DNA of 64,000 nucleotides from Mesorhizobium sp. B2-7-1 (GCF_006440735.1 NZ_VFUA01000012.1:1-64000), one strand, 5' to 3'. Shown: positions 16,766 to 25,858, counted from the stretch's first letter. Notes: a model not told the origin generated them from the sequence alone. Translations and numbers: made by a program.

Positions 16766-17710
16766 TTACTTCTTGTCGTAGAGCTTCAGGATCGGGTCGA
16801 CGCTGGAGGCGTCGTAGAGGCCGAACGTGTGGATGTCGTAGCCGATCGGCTCGCCCGAAGCCGCCAGGCCAAGCAGCGCGACCGGCATGAAGCCCTGCGC
16901 CGAAGGATACTGCCAGGCGGCGGCGTTGACGAAGCCGTCCTTGACCGCTTGCGCCGTCTCCTTGGAATTGCCCCAGCCGACGACCGGGATCTTGCCGGCC
17001 GGAATGCCTGCGCCGTCGAACACCCGCTTGACGCTGGCCGCCACGGAATCGCCGAGCGCGATGATCGCCGGTGGATTGTTGGCGACCATATAGTCGGTCA
17101 TCTTGGCGATGATGCCGGCCGGGTCGGTGCCGCAATCGACCACGTCATATTTGATGCCGAGCGGATCGAAGACGCTGGCGATGCCCTCGGTCTCGAGCTG
17201 CTGGTAGCTGGCGCCGGGAACCTCGACCGGCAGGAACACCTTGTCGCCCTGCTTCACCATCTTGTGGTCGACGAGATACTTCGCCCAGATGGCACCGGCT
17301 TCCTTGAGGTCGGCGCCGACATAGGCCTGGCGGCCGGTCGCCGGGTCGTCCGTGTTGAAGAACACGATCGGGATGCCGGCGGCCTTCGCCGCCTTCACTT
17401 CCTCGGTCCACAGCCCGGGCTGTGCCGAAGTGGTGGCGATGCCATCCGGCTTGGCGGCCAGCGCCGAGTTGAAGGCCTCTTTCTGCGCCGCCATGTCGCC
17501 GCCGCTGAAGGAGATCTTGCAGGTGACCTTGAGCTGTTCGCAGGCCTTGGTCGCGCCGGCGTTCCAGTCGATCCAGAACGCGTCCGACGGGCCGCCATGC
17601 GACAACAGGTAGAACGTCTTCTGGCCATCCGCGGCCTGCGCGGCCGAGCCGAAGGCGACGCCGGCGAATACGGCCGCCGCGGCCGCCAGTTTCAATCCGA
17701 ATTTCAACAT
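16766..17710 (-). CDS. Periplasmic sugar-binding protein of CUT2 ABC transporter
   Basis: This 314-residue protein has a Sec signal peptide (MLKFGLKLAAAAAVF, cleavage after AAQAA) and a type I periplasmic-binding fold: FYLLSHGGPSDAFW, KPDGIATTSAQP, IPIVFFNTDD, AIIALGDSVAAS, VVGWGNSKET. This is the sugar-binding family that includes MocB and RbsB. Hairpins flank it on both sides, suggesting separate control of its level. It lies between the permease gene and the TIM-barrel isomerase gene. The ligand is unknown; an inositol-, amino-sugar- or rhizopine-like compound would fit the neighbours. Confidence 0.9.
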   Translation of the reverse strand: MLKFGLKLAAAAAVFAGVAFGSAAQAADGQKTFYLLSHGGPSDAFWIDWNAGATKACEQLKVTCKISFSGGDMAAQKEAFNSALAAKPDGIATTSAQPGLWTEEVKAAKAAGIPIVFFNTDDPATGRQAYVGADLKEAGAIWAKYLVDHKMVKQGDKVFLPVEVPGASYQQLETEGIASVFDPLGIKYDVVDCGTDPAGIIAKMTDYMVANNPPAIIALGDSVAASVKRVFDGAGIPAGKIPVVGWGNSKETAQAVKDGFVNAAAWQYPSAQGFMPVALLGLAASGEPIGYDIHTFGLYDASSVDPILKLYDKK

Positions 17711-17741
17711 CTCGTTTCCTCCACGTTGCTTCGTCCAAGCC

Positions 17742-17770
17742 GCGGGCGCCGTCCGAAAGACGGCGCCCGC
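17742..17770 (-). other. Perfect 12-bp hairpin between isomerase and binding-protein genes
   Basis: GCGGGCGCCGTC and GACGGCGCCCGC pair perfectly around a 5-base loop (CGAAA). The hairpin lies just after the isomerase stop (17778) and before the binding-protein start. No U-tract follows, so it is more likely an mRNA processing or stability element than a terminator. Confidence 0.6.
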
Positions 17771-17777
17771 ATGACCT

Positions 17778-18692
17778 TTAGAGACCGTTGGCGCGGAACT
17801 TCCCGTCGAGGAATTTCTTGGCGCGCGGCACGTCGTCTTCCGACAGATGCTCGATGATCATCGCGATGTTCGGATGCTTCTCGGCCAGACGCTGGAGGTA
17901 GAGATCGTAGTTCAGCGAGCCGAGGCCCGGCGCCGGCAGCTCGATCTCGCCGACACCGCGGAAGGTGTGGCTTTCCATCGCGTCGGCGTCGCCGATATCG
18001 GCATGCTTTTCCGACTTGTCGTCGCCAGAACGCTTGACGTCCTTGGCGTGGGCAATCCGGATCTTGTCGGTCAGCGTGTCGAAGACCTGGTTCAGGATCT
18101 GGTCCATCCGGTCGATATTGTGGGTCTCGAAATAGTTGGTCGGGTCCATCAGCAGGCCGAGGCCAGGATGGTCGACCTGCGCGAACATCTTCACCGTCTC
18201 CTCGACCGAGCCGACGACGTTGTTGACATAGGTCTCGAGCAGGAACACCGCGCCGTGGTCGTAAGCCGTCTGGGCGAGGTCGGCGATCACCTTGCGGCAC
18301 TCCTCAAAACCTTCCTCGGTCTTGTTCTTGGGGTGATGCACCCAGTCGGACTCGGTGTTGTAGGTGCCGGTCTCCGAGATCACGTAAGGCGAGCCGAAAT
18401 GGCGCGCGTTGCGGATGATCTCCTTGAGATAGCCGACGCGCTTCTCGCGCTCCGCCTTGTCGGGATGGATGATGTTCGTATAGCCCGACACGCAGCAGAT
18501 CGGCAGGTTGTGCTCGCGGAAGGTGTCGCGCACCTTCTTTGCCTTGTCCTTGGTGATCTGGCCGGCCGAGAGGTCGATGTCCTTGAAGTGCAGGTCGAGC
18601 TGCACCGTGTTGAAACCGAGACCGCGGATCTTCGTCGCCGTCTCCTCGAGGCCGTACGGGAAGTAGCCCGTGAAAATGCCTGCCTGCATCAT
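17778..18692 (-). CDS. TIM-barrel sugar isomerase/epimerase (IolE/MocC-like family)
   Basis: This 304-residue protein is of the xylose-isomerase-like TIM-barrel superfamily. Visible are FNTVQLDLHFKD, ISETGTYNTES, VFLLETYVNNVVGS (a candidate metal-binding glutamate), LLMDPTNYFE (Asp), KIRIAHAKDVKR (His) and a late MIIEHLSE (Glu). This is the usual set of metal ligands. The ATG-ATG start at 18692 follows AAGGAGGAA. Relatives include inosose dehydratase and MocC. It sits between a Gfo/Idh dehydrogenase and a sugar importer, the classic company of inositol-type pathways. The substrate is not established. Confidence 0.87.
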   Translation of the reverse strand: MMQAGIFTGYFPYGLEETATKIRGLGFNTVQLDLHFKDIDLSAGQITKDKAKKVRDTFREHNLPICCVSGYTNIIHPDKAEREKRVGYLKEIIRNARHFGSPYVISETGTYNTESDWVHHPKNKTEEGFEECRKVIADLAQTAYDHGAVFLLETYVNNVVGSVEETVKMFAQVDHPGLGLLMDPTNYFETHNIDRMDQILNQVFDTLTDKIRIAHAKDVKRSGDDKSEKHADIGDADAMESHTFRGVGEIELPAPGLGSLNYDLYLQRLAEKHPNIAMIIEHLSEDDVPRAKKFLDGKFRANGL

Positions 18693-18727
18693 GATGTGAG
18701 TTCCTCCTTGTAAGCGATTCAGTTGAT

Positions 18728-19816
18728 TCAGTTTGTCGGGATTTCGGAGAGCCTGACCGTTCGGCCGGCCGCCATCGAGCGGTAGCCTGCCTCGACCAGC
18801 GCCATGGTCTTGACGTTGTCGGCGACGGAGAGTGCCGGCGGCGTGCCGGTCTTCACCGCGTGCTGGAGCTGCTCCATGACGCCGATGAAGGCATGCGGGA
18901 ACCACATCGTCTCCCAGCTCGGGCTCACCCATTCGCCGTTGGTCGTCTCGGCCGAAGCGTAGGTCAGCGTCGAGGCCGCGCCCGTCGGCCAGCCGATCGT
19001 GCCCTTGGCGACGCCCTTGGTGCCGTCGACGCGCCAGTTGATGTGCTGATCGTCGCGATAACCCTTCTGGCGCGGGCCGGACCAGACGTCTTCCAGCGAG
19101 ACCGCAAGCACGCCCGACGGGAAACGCAGCGTCGAGACGGTGATACCATCGGAATGGTCGAACTGGGTGCGCGGGTCCTTGCGCGTCAGCGTGGTGATCT
19201 CGTCGGGATCGCCAAACAGGAAGCGCAGCACGTCGAGGTGGTGCACGCTCATATTGGCGAGCGTCAGCCGGTCGTAGCCCTGAAGGAAGGTCTGCCAGTG
19301 CGGGATGGCGTGCATGTCGATCTGCGCGAAGACGATGTCGCCGAGCGCGCCGCTGTCCATGATCTGCTTCAAGACGCGCATCGACTGGTCGTAGCGCATG
19401 TTCTGGTTGACCGAGAGGATCTTGCCGGACTTAGCCGCCTCGTCGCGCAGCTTGACGGCTTCCTCGACCGACAGCGCCAGCGGCTTTTGCGCCAGGATCG
19501 CCTTGATGTGCTTCTGCTTCAACGCGTGCCTGATCAGCGCCGGCTGCTGGTCCGGCGGAAAGGCGAGGTCGATGATGTCGACTTTCTGATCCTCGATCAG
19601 TTGTTCCGGCGTGTCGTGAACGGTCGGAATGCCCCAGCGGGTGGCGACCTTCTGAGCATTCGCCTTGGTACGCGAGGCGATCGCCACCACCGGAAAGCCT
19701 GCTTCCTTGTAGGCCGCCAGATGGCACTCGGCCATGATCATGCCGGCGCCGACGCAACCGATCCTGTAGTCCCTGGTGCGAACCTTGACGTCCGGCTCGA
19801 AGCCTTTTTCTGCCAT
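18728..19816 (-). CDS. Gfo/Idh/MocA-family NAD(P)-dependent oxidoreductase
   Basis: This 362-residue protein has an N-terminal Rossmann fold (IGCVGAGMIMAECHLAAY) and the family segment ILAQKPLALSVEEA, where the usual EKP is QKP with the key lysine kept, followed by the alpha/beta catalytic domain (SVNQNMRYD, LANMSVHHLDVLRFLFGDP). Members oxidise sugars, inositols or amino-inositols; MocA is one. The ATG at 19816 was chosen for its GGGAGGAAGAG ribosome site over an upstream in-frame start at 19855. It lies between the CUT1 ATPase and isomerase genes. Confidence 0.9.
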   Translation of the reverse strand: MAEKGFEPDVKVRTRDYRIGCVGAGMIMAECHLAAYKEAGFPVVAIASRTKANAQKVATRWGIPTVHDTPEQLIEDQKVDIIDLAFPPDQQPALIRHALKQKHIKAILAQKPLALSVEEAVKLRDEAAKSGKILSVNQNMRYDQSMRVLKQIMDSGALGDIVFAQIDMHAIPHWQTFLQGYDRLTLANMSVHHLDVLRFLFGDPDEITTLTRKDPRTQFDHSDGITVSTLRFPSGVLAVSLEDVWSGPRQKGYRDDQHINWRVDGTKGVAKGTIGWPTGAASTLTYASAETTNGEWVSPSWETMWFPHAFIGVMEQLQHAVKTGTPPALSVADNVKTMALVEAGYRSMAAGRTVRLSEIPTN

Positions 19817-19851
19817 CTCTTCCTCCCGAAATTCAATGCTTACGACCGCCG

Positions 19852-20913
19852 TCAAAGCGCGCCCCCGTCCTGGCCGAAATAGTGCACTTTGGCCGGCTCG
19901 CAGGATATCGCCACCATAGCATCCGGCCTGATATCAGGCTGACCGCGCAGCAGCGCCCTGAGTCGCGCCTGCCCGGCGGCTAAAGTCACCACGGTGTAGC
20001 CGCCGAGCGGCTCGACCTCGAACACCCGCGCCGGGCGGCCTTCCGCCGTCCCGTTGTCTGTCCAGGGCCGGACCTTGATGTCCTCCGGCCTGAGCCCGAT
20101 CTCGATCGCCTCGGCCGGCGCCTCGGCATCGGCAATGCGGATTACGCCTTCCGCCGCTTCGATCCCGCTCGCGCCACGAACCGACGGCAGGATGTTCATC
20201 ATCGGCGAGCCCAGCATGCGCGCCACATAGGCGCTTGCCGGCCGGTCGTAGATTTCCGCCGGCGCGCCGATCTGCCTGATGCGGCCGTTCTCGAGGATGG
20301 CCATACGGTCGGCGACCGACATCGCCTCCTCCTGGTCATGCGTGACATAGATCAGCGTCTTGCCGAGCTCGCGCTGGATGCGTTTCAGCTCGACGCGCGT
20401 CTCCTCGCGCAGCCGCGCGTCGAGCGCCGAGATCGGATCGTCCATGAGATAGGCTACCGGGTCGCGCACCAAGGCGCGCGCGATCGCCACGCGCTGCCGC
20501 TCCCCGCCGGAGAGCTGCGCCGGCGGCTTGTGCAGGATATGGCCGATATGCAGCTTGGCGGCGACGTCGGCCAGCCGCTTTTCGATCTCGGCTTCCGCGA
20601 CCTTCCGCTCGACCAGCGGGAAGCGCACATTGTCGCGCGCGCTCATATGCGGAAACAGCGCCAGGTTCTGGAACACCATGGCTACGTTGCGCTCCGCCGG
20701 CGAGACGCTGTTGACCGGCTTGCCGCCGATCAGGATCTCGCCCTGATCCGGCGCTTCCAGGCCGAGCACCAGGCGCAGGATCGTCGACTTGCCCGACAGC
20801 GGCGGCCCGAAGAAGCAGAAGAACTCGTTGTCGTTGACGGTGAAGGAAGCATCGTCCACAGCAAGCGTGCTGCCGTAGCGTTTGGTGACATTACGGAAAA
20901 CGATATCGGCCAT
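19852..20913 (-). CDS. CUT1 ABC transporter ATPase, subunit with altered Walker B (MalK/UgpC type)
   Basis: This 353-residue ATPase has Walker A GPPLSGKST (36-44), a normal LSGGERQ signature (134-140) and a C-terminal regulatory TOBE-like domain (GLRPEDIKV). Walker B reads YLMDDP, so the catalytic glutamate position (159) is aspartate. It is encoded three bases after a second ATPase gene whose signature is degenerate, so the two probably form a heterodimer with one weakened ATP site. The pairing of two ATPases resembles the rhizobial glycerol importer GlpST. Confidence 0.9.
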   Translation of the reverse strand: MADIVFRNVTKRYGSTLAVDDASFTVNDNEFFCFFGPPLSGKSTILRLVLGLEAPDQGEILIGGKPVNSVSPAERNVAMVFQNLALFPHMSARDNVRFPLVERKVAEAEIEKRLADVAAKLHIGHILHKPPAQLSGGERQRVAIARALVRDPVAYLMDDPISALDARLREETRVELKRIQRELGKTLIYVTHDQEEAMSVADRMAILENGRIRQIGAPAEIYDRPASAYVARMLGSPMMNILPSVRGASGIEAAEGVIRIADAEAPAEAIEIGLRPEDIKVRPWTDNGTAEGRPARVFEVEPLGGYTVVTLAAGQARLRALLRGQPDIRPDAMVAISCEPAKVHYFGQDGGAL

Positions 20914-20916
20914 GGC

Positions 20917-22002
20917 TCAGCCCGCCTTCACTGCAAGACCGGTGGCGGCGTCGAAGACGCGCACCGACGAGGCTGGCGGCGCGACGACCGCTATCTGCCC
21001 GACCGATGATCCGACATCGTTCTCGAACACCGCCTTCACCGCGCCCTCGCCTTCGCCGAGATGGACGATGGTGCGCGCGCCAATCCGCTCGACGAAGCTT
21101 ACCGGCATCGAGAGCCCGCGTTCGGCAAGCGTCACCTGCTCCGGCCGGAAACCGTAGAGGACGTCGCCGCGCGCAGCTCTCACGGCCGGAGCGAGCTCAT
21201 CCGGCAAGGGCGGTGTGACGCCGAGCGGTCCCAGATCCACGACCAGCCCGCGATCGCTTTCGGCGGGCATGCCCTTGAGCAGGTTCATGCCTGGAGCGCC
21301 GATGAAGCGGGCGACGAAGACATTGGCCGGGTTGTTGTAGACCTCGAGCGGCGTGCCGACTTGCTGCAGCACGCCATGATCCATTACCGCGATGCGATCG
21401 GCCATGGTCATCGCTTCGAGCTGGTCGTGTGTGACATAGACCATCGTCTGCCTGAACTGGCGCTGCAGTTGCTTCAGCTCCGTGCGCATCACCGCGCGGA
21501 AGGCCGCGTCGACATTGGAGAGCGGCTCGTCGAGCAGGAAGATCGCTGGCTCCATGATCGCCGAGCGGCCGATCGCCACGCGCTGCAGGATGTTGACCGA
21601 AAGCCGGTCAGCCTTGCGGTCGAGCAGCGGCGAGAGCTGCAGCATCTCGGCGATGGCGCCGACGCGGCGGTCGATCTCGGCCTTGGCGGCGCCGCGCATC
21701 TTCGGTCCGTAGGCGAGGTTCTGGCGCACCGTCATATGGGTGAAGATGGCGTAGTTCTGGAACACGAAGCCGACGCCGCGCCGTCCCATCGGCACGCCGG
21801 CCATGTCGCGCTCGCCGAACAGGATCCTGCCACTGGTCGGCTCTTCCATGCCGGCGATCATGTTCATCGTCGTCGACTTGCCGCAGCCCGAGGGTCCGAG
21901 CAGCGCCATGAACTCGCCATCGGCGATTTCGAGGTCCATCGTCTTCAGCGCGGCGAAGTCGCCGAAGCTCTTGGTGAGGTTCTTGAGGTGGATCGCGCTC
22001 AT
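20917..22002 (-). CDS. CUT1 ABC transporter ATPase, subunit with degenerate signature motif
   Basis: This 361-residue MalK/UgpC-type ATPase has intact Walker A (GPSGCGKST, 36-44) and Walker B (FLLDEPLSNVD, with E159). The signature is LSVNI (134-138) in place of LSGGQ. The switch histidine (YVTHDQLEAM) is present, and a TOBE-like end carries GFRPEQVTL. Its ATG overlaps the upstream permease stop by ATGA, which fixes the start. It is expected to pair with the downstream ATPase. Confidence 0.9.
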   Translation of the reverse strand: MSAIHLKNLTKSFGDFAALKTMDLEIADGEFMALLGPSGCGKSTTMNMIAGMEEPTSGRILFGERDMAGVPMGRRGVGFVFQNYAIFTHMTVRQNLAYGPKMRGAAKAEIDRRVGAIAEMLQLSPLLDRKADRLSVNILQRVAIGRSAIMEPAIFLLDEPLSNVDAAFRAVMRTELKQLQRQFRQTMVYVTHDQLEAMTMADRIAVMDHGVLQQVGTPLEVYNNPANVFVARFIGAPGMNLLKGMPAESDRGLVVDLGPLGVTPPLPDELAPAVRAARGDVLYGFRPEQVTLAERGLSMPVSFVERIGARTIVHLGEGEGAVKAVFENDVGSSVGQIAVVAPPASSVRVFDAATGLAVKAG

Positions 22003-22955
22003 ACCGGCACCTCTCGGCCCTTGGCCATGCGCTTCATGGCGTAGACCGCGACGATCGAAAGCACGATCAGGATGGCGAGAGCGATCGCCGCCACATAGCC
22101 CCAGATCAGGTCCTGAGTGGTGACCTTGTAGATGTAGACGGAGATCGTCTCGGTGGCGACGCCGGGACCGCCGCCGGTCATGATGTAGAGCGTGTCGAAG
22201 ATCTTGAAGTTCTCGATCACCCTTATCGCCAGGGCGATGATGATGATCGTCTTCATCTTCGGCAGCACGATGGTGGTGAAGCGCTGCCACGCATTGGCAC
22301 CGAGCAGCGTCGCCGCCTTCATCTGGTCTTCCGGCACGCCGACCAGGCCAGCAAGCAGGATGAGGAACATCAGCGGCGTCCATTGCCAGATGTCGGCGAC
22401 CATCACCGCGATCAGCGCCAGGGTCGGATCGGAAAGCCAGGCGATCGTCACGGGGCCGCCGACGATCCTCGACAGGATATCGTTCACCGGTCCGCCTGAC
22501 TGGAACAGCATGAAGAACATGTAGCCGGCGACCGCTGGCACGACCATCATCGGCATCAAGAGGATCGAGTAGAAGATGCGCTTGCCGGGAAAGTCGTCGG
22601 CGAACAGCGTCGCCAGCGCCAGGCCGAGCAGGAACTCCGCCGGCACGCAGACCAGCATGACGATCGCCGTGCGCTGCAGCGCGCTCCAGAAGCGCGTGTC
22701 TGCGGCAAGGTCTGTATAGTTGGCGAAACTATTCCACATCTCCCAGGCGTTCCACCAGCCGATGCCCGACAGCGGCGACCAGTCGGTGACGCTGATGTAG
22801 AGCTGCATCAAGAGCGGAAAGGCCGAGATGAACAGCACCAGGATCTGCGCCGGCAGGGTCAGGCGGAAGCCCAGCCGCGCGCCTTCATTAGGCGTGGCGG
22901 GCTTTGTCCGCGCCTCCATCTTGTCCTCCGCAATCGTCGCCGTCACCGCGCTCAT
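21999..22955 (-). CDS. CUT1 ABC transporter permease (MalF/UgpA type)
   Basis: This 318-residue inner-membrane protein has six predicted helices after a polar N-terminus. The EAA-type loop that contacts the ATPase is visible as [17 protein letters not shown] near residue 220. The start at 22955 is fixed by an ATGA overlap with the preceding permease gene; the much longer in-frame extension runs antisense-like through that gene and was dropped. It forms the channel with the MalG-type subunit. Confidence 0.92.
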   Translation of the reverse strand: MSAVTATIAEDKMEARTKPATPNEGARLGFRLTLPAQILVLFISAFPLLMQLYISVTDWSPLSGIGWWNAWEMWNSFANYTDLAADTRFWSALQRTAIVMLVCVPAEFLLGLALATLFADDFPGKRIFYSILLMPMMVVPAVAGYMFFMLFQSGGPVNDILSRIVGGPVTIAWLSDPTLALIAVMVADIWQWTPLMFLILLAGLVGVPEDQMKAATLLGANAWQRFTTIVLPKMKTIIIIALAIRVIENFKIFDTLYIMTGGGPGVATETISVYIYKVTTQDLIWGYVAAIALAILIVLSIVAVYAMKRMAKGREVPV

Positions 22956-23812
22956 TGCTTGAGCGCTCCGAAGGTCAACCCGCGCACCAGGTGGCGCTGG
23001 ATGGCGATGCCCATGATGACCGGCGGCACCGCCGCGATCAGGCCGAGCGCCGCCTTGGCGCCATAGAGCTGCCCGGTCATCGAGGACGACAGCGACGCCA
23101 TGTAGACGGGGATCGTCACCCATTCGCGCGTGGTGAGCAGCAGCGCGATGAGATAGTCCGACCAGTTGAGGATGAACACGAAGAGCGCGGCGCTCGCCAG
23201 CGGCGCGCGCATCATCGGCAGCGTGATGCGGGTGAAGACGCGCAGCCGCGAGCAGCCCTCGACGAGCGCCGCCTCCTCGATCTCGCGCGGCAAGTCGTCG
23301 AAGAAGGTCTTCATCAGCCAGAAGGCGAAGGGCAGCGTGACGATGCCGTAGATCAGCGCCAGCCCCCACCATGTGTCGTTGAGGTTGAGGAACGCCCACA
23401 TGATCATCACCGGGATCATCACGGCCATCGGCGGAAACAGCCGGAGCTGGATCAGCGCCAGCGGCAGATTCTGGCCGGAGCCGAAGCGCGACAGGCCATA
23501 GGCCGCGGCGGTGCCCGCCGACATGGCGATCACGGTCCCGAACACCGCCGACAGCAGCGACGACAGGATCGGCTTCACCGCCGTGTGGTCGAGCGCGACG
23601 ATCAGGTCGTTGGTCGAGTGGCCGAACACGAACTGGAAATTGGCAAGCGTCGGCTGCCTCGGCCACCATGTCAGGTCGGCGCCCGTCGCCGACCATTCGC
23701 CGATCGGCTTGAAGGCCATCGACACCATCCACAGGATCGGCACCAGCGTCACCGCCATCGCCGCGAGGATCGCGGCGTAGCGGAATATCTCGAAGGGAAC
23801 GGAACGCTTCAT
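22952..23812 (-). CDS. CUT1 ABC transporter permease (MalG/UgpE type)
   Basis: This 286-residue membrane protein starts with a helix ([20 protein letters not shown]) and carries the cytoplasmic EAA loop [20 protein letters not shown]. It is second in the operon after the binding protein, with an 80-base gap that holds hairpins. It is coupled by ATGA overlap to its partner permease. Confidence 0.92.
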   Translation of the reverse strand: MKRSVPFEIFRYAAILAAMAVTLVPILWMVSMAFKPIGEWSATGADLTWWPRQPTLANFQFVFGHSTNDLIVALDHTAVKPILSSLLSAVFGTVIAMSAGTAAAYGLSRFGSGQNLPLALIQLRLFPPMAVMIPVMIMWAFLNLNDTWWGLALIYGIVTLPFAFWLMKTFFDDLPREIEEAALVEGCSRLRVFTRITLPMMRAPLASAALFVFILNWSDYLIALLLTTREWVTIPVYMASLSSSMTGQLYGAKAALGLIAAVPPVIMGIAIQRHLVRGLTFGALKQ

Positions 23813-23840
23813 CTGGCTGCTTTGCTGGTGACGTTAGGAA

Positions 23841-23895
23841 GGAGGGGAAGAGCTGACGCCCCTCCCCTCCGCTTCTGATCCAGGGAGACGGATCA
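23841..23895 (-). other. Two hairpins after the CUT1 binding-protein gene
   Basis: One stem, TGATCC / GGATCA around 8 bases (23876-23895), includes the binding-protein stop codon. A second, GGAGGGG (23841-23847) / CCCCTCC (23859-23865), follows in the transcript. Together they may slow 3'-to-5' decay and favour binding-protein synthesis over the permeases downstream. Confidence 0.5.
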
Positions 23896-25506
23896 GCTGA
23901 TCGGGTCGAGAACGGTCGGCCAGGCCTCCTTGTTGGTCTTGATGGCTTCGTTGAGCTTGTCTTCGCCGATGCGGCGCGCGATCCTCTTCCACTCGCGCTC
24001 GGTGTCGGCCATCGCCTGCTCCGGCGTCTTGGCCTTGGTCAGCGAGGCCATGAGGTTCTCGTCGAGCGCGTTGTGGAAGGCCGTGGCGCCGGGATAGTTG
24101 ATGGTCGGCACCGTGCGCGCCACGGTCTCGCGCACCACGTCCATGTGGTAGGCGTGATAGGTCTGGCGTACGAGCGGATCGGCGAAGTCCGACAGCCGGA
24201 ACGGATCGAGATAGCCGCCGGGATTGGCGCTCATCCAGGCATAGATGCGGGCCGAGCCGAGCCACTGCAGCAAGAGATAGGCGGCCTCCGGATTCTTCGA
24301 CTGCGACGAGACCATGCCGGTCAGCGAGAACCAGAGCACCGAGCGGCTGATCAGCTTGCCGTCGATCTCGCGTCCCGGCGGCAGCATCGAGCCGATCTTG
24401 CCGGTGACGGCGGAATCCTTGTTGCCGGCATTGTCGAGAAATTTCGGCAGGTTGGAGAAGGCGCAGGTCATCGCCGCACCGCCCTTGGCGAAGTTGCCAT
24501 ACTGCTCCGGCCAGCCCCACGAGATGGCGTCCGGCGAATGATGCGCCAGCGACTCCACATATTCCTTGGTGGCGGCGACGCCTTGCTCGGAATTGATCAG
24601 CGGCTTGCCGTCGTCGCCGAACAGGAACTGGTTAGGCGATGCCATCGAGACATAGCGCTGGTACCAGTTGGTGTAGCCCCAACCCTGGTTGCGCAGGTCG
24701 GTCGAGCCGAACAGGCCCTTGTCTGGCCGCTGGAAGAAGGCAGCGACATCGCTGTGCTGCTTCCAGGTCTTCGGCGGGGCAAGGTCGTAGCCGTACTTGT
24801 CCTTGAAGGCCTTCTGCTCGGCGGCATCGCTGAACAGGTCGGTGCGGTAGACCCAGGTCTGGAAGTCGCCGTCGAGCGACACGCCATAGGTCGAGCCGCG
24901 ATACTGGTTGAGCAGCGAAACGCCCTTGGCGCCGTTGACGTAGCCCTGCTTCGGGTCGTCCCATTCCGGCTTGTGCTTGGCAACGAAGTCGTCGAGCTTG
25001 GCGATGCCGCCGGTTTCGGCGAGATCGCCAAGGCGGTTCCATTCGGTCGAGTAGATGTCATAGGCCCCACCCTTGGTGGAAATGTCCTGCATCGTCTTGG
25101 TGAATTCCTGGCCGTTGGGGAGGCCGACGATCTCGATCTGGATGCCAGTTTCCTTCTCCCAGAGATCCTTGATCGACGGCGCACCGGCCGGGAACGGCTT
25201 GGTCAGTTGGCCGATCGAGCCGTCGGACAGGCCAAGCACGATCTTCGCCGGCGCCTTGCCGGCCGCTTTCAGGGCCTTGGCCGCCTCGACCGCGCGCCCT
25301 TCCGGCGTGTCGGGGCCGTACTGATAGCGCTCCGCACCGTCGAAGCCGGTCGGCCCGCCGATCATGCCGGGCGCCAGCGCATCCGCCGCGAAGGCGCGGC
25401 CGGGACGAATGAACTGCGGTGCAATACCAGTCGCGGCGACGAACACCGCGGCCTTTCCTCCGGACGCCAAAAGGCGGCGCCGCGACATGCGGATCAAATG
25501 AGACAT
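23893..25506 (-). CDS. Extracellular solute-binding protein of CUT1 ABC transporter, Tat-exported
   Basis: This 537-residue binding protein opens with a twin-arginine signal (SRRRLLASGGKAAVFVAAT, cleavage near AFAAD). The length and pattern (KDLWEKETGIQIEIVGLP, GAYDIYSTEWNRLGDL, GSTYGVSLDGD) fit the long family 1 binding proteins such as GlpV-type glycerol or lipoprotein-like sugar binders. A good GAGGGAGGAA site precedes the ATG at 25506. It is the first gene of the long minus-strand run, and the divergent LacI gene lies 352 bases away. Confidence 0.9.
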   Translation of the reverse strand: MSHLIRMSRRRLLASGGKAAVFVAATGIAPQFIRPGRAFAADALAPGMIGGPTGFDGAERYQYGPDTPEGRAVEAAKALKAAGKAPAKIVLGLSDGSIGQLTKPFPAGAPSIKDLWEKETGIQIEIVGLPNGQEFTKTMQDISTKGGAYDIYSTEWNRLGDLAETGGIAKLDDFVAKHKPEWDDPKQGYVNGAKGVSLLNQYRGSTYGVSLDGDFQTWVYRTDLFSDAAEQKAFKDKYGYDLAPPKTWKQHSDVAAFFQRPDKGLFGSTDLRNQGWGYTNWYQRYVSMASPNQFLFGDDGKPLINSEQGVAATKEYVESLAHHSPDAISWGWPEQYGNFAKGGAAMTCAFSNLPKFLDNAGNKDSAVTGKIGSMLPPGREIDGKLISRSVLWFSLTGMVSSQSKNPEAAYLLLQWLGSARIYAWMSANPGGYLDPFRLSDFADPLVRQTYHAYHMDVVRETVARTVPTINYPGATAFHNALDENLMASLTKAKTPEQAMADTEREWKRIARRIGEDKLNEAIKTNKEAWPTVLDPIS

Positions 25507-25858
25507 CAAATTCCTCCCTCGGGGCCTGTTCCTCCATGGCCCGCGTGAGGGATATTGACGACAGCGCGTGAAGCCTGTCAACATCATAAATACTCAAAAC
25601 ACGTCATAAGATCGCAAATGAGGGAGATAATGCAGTCCACCATACCCGTCACCTCGCGCCTATTGCTTGGATTTGAGGGATTCTCGCCTCGATCCGACCG
25701 GCTTGGCCCGACCTTCGCCGCCTTATCTACCGCGCCGGCTTGCGCGCAAGCCAAGGGCGGTTACATCATTTCACATCAGAATCGCGGTCGCTGCTGAGGC
25801 GTTTTCCGGAACTGAGTGGAAGCTGCGTGATTTTGATGCTTGCGATGAGGTGCTCGAC
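25507..25858. other. Divergent intergenic region between CUT1 operon and LacI gene
   Basis: This 352-base region is less GC-rich than its surroundings near 25575-25632. It holds the promoter candidate listed separately and two TCATAA direct repeats (25584-25589 and 25605-25610) that could be part of an operator. A short reading frame across 25555-25797 has no family features and is not taken as a gene. Confidence 0.6.
25552..25581 (-). promoter_or_regulatory. Candidate sigma-70 promoter of the CUT1/moc-like operon
   Basis: On the minus strand TTGACA (25581-25576) and CAATAT (25557-25552) are 18 bases apart, about 45 bases in front of the start codon at 25506. The -35 box is perfect and the -10 box matches three of six. 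Confidence 0.4.

Noticed and set aside
24073..25548. Plus-strand open frame of 491 codons
   Set aside because: Antisense to the Tat-exported binding-protein gene, whose signal peptide and motifs are clear.
25555..25797. Small plus-strand frame in the divergent intergenic region
   Set aside because: It starts inside the proposed minus-strand promoter, has no motif or ribosome site, and ends before the LacI gene.
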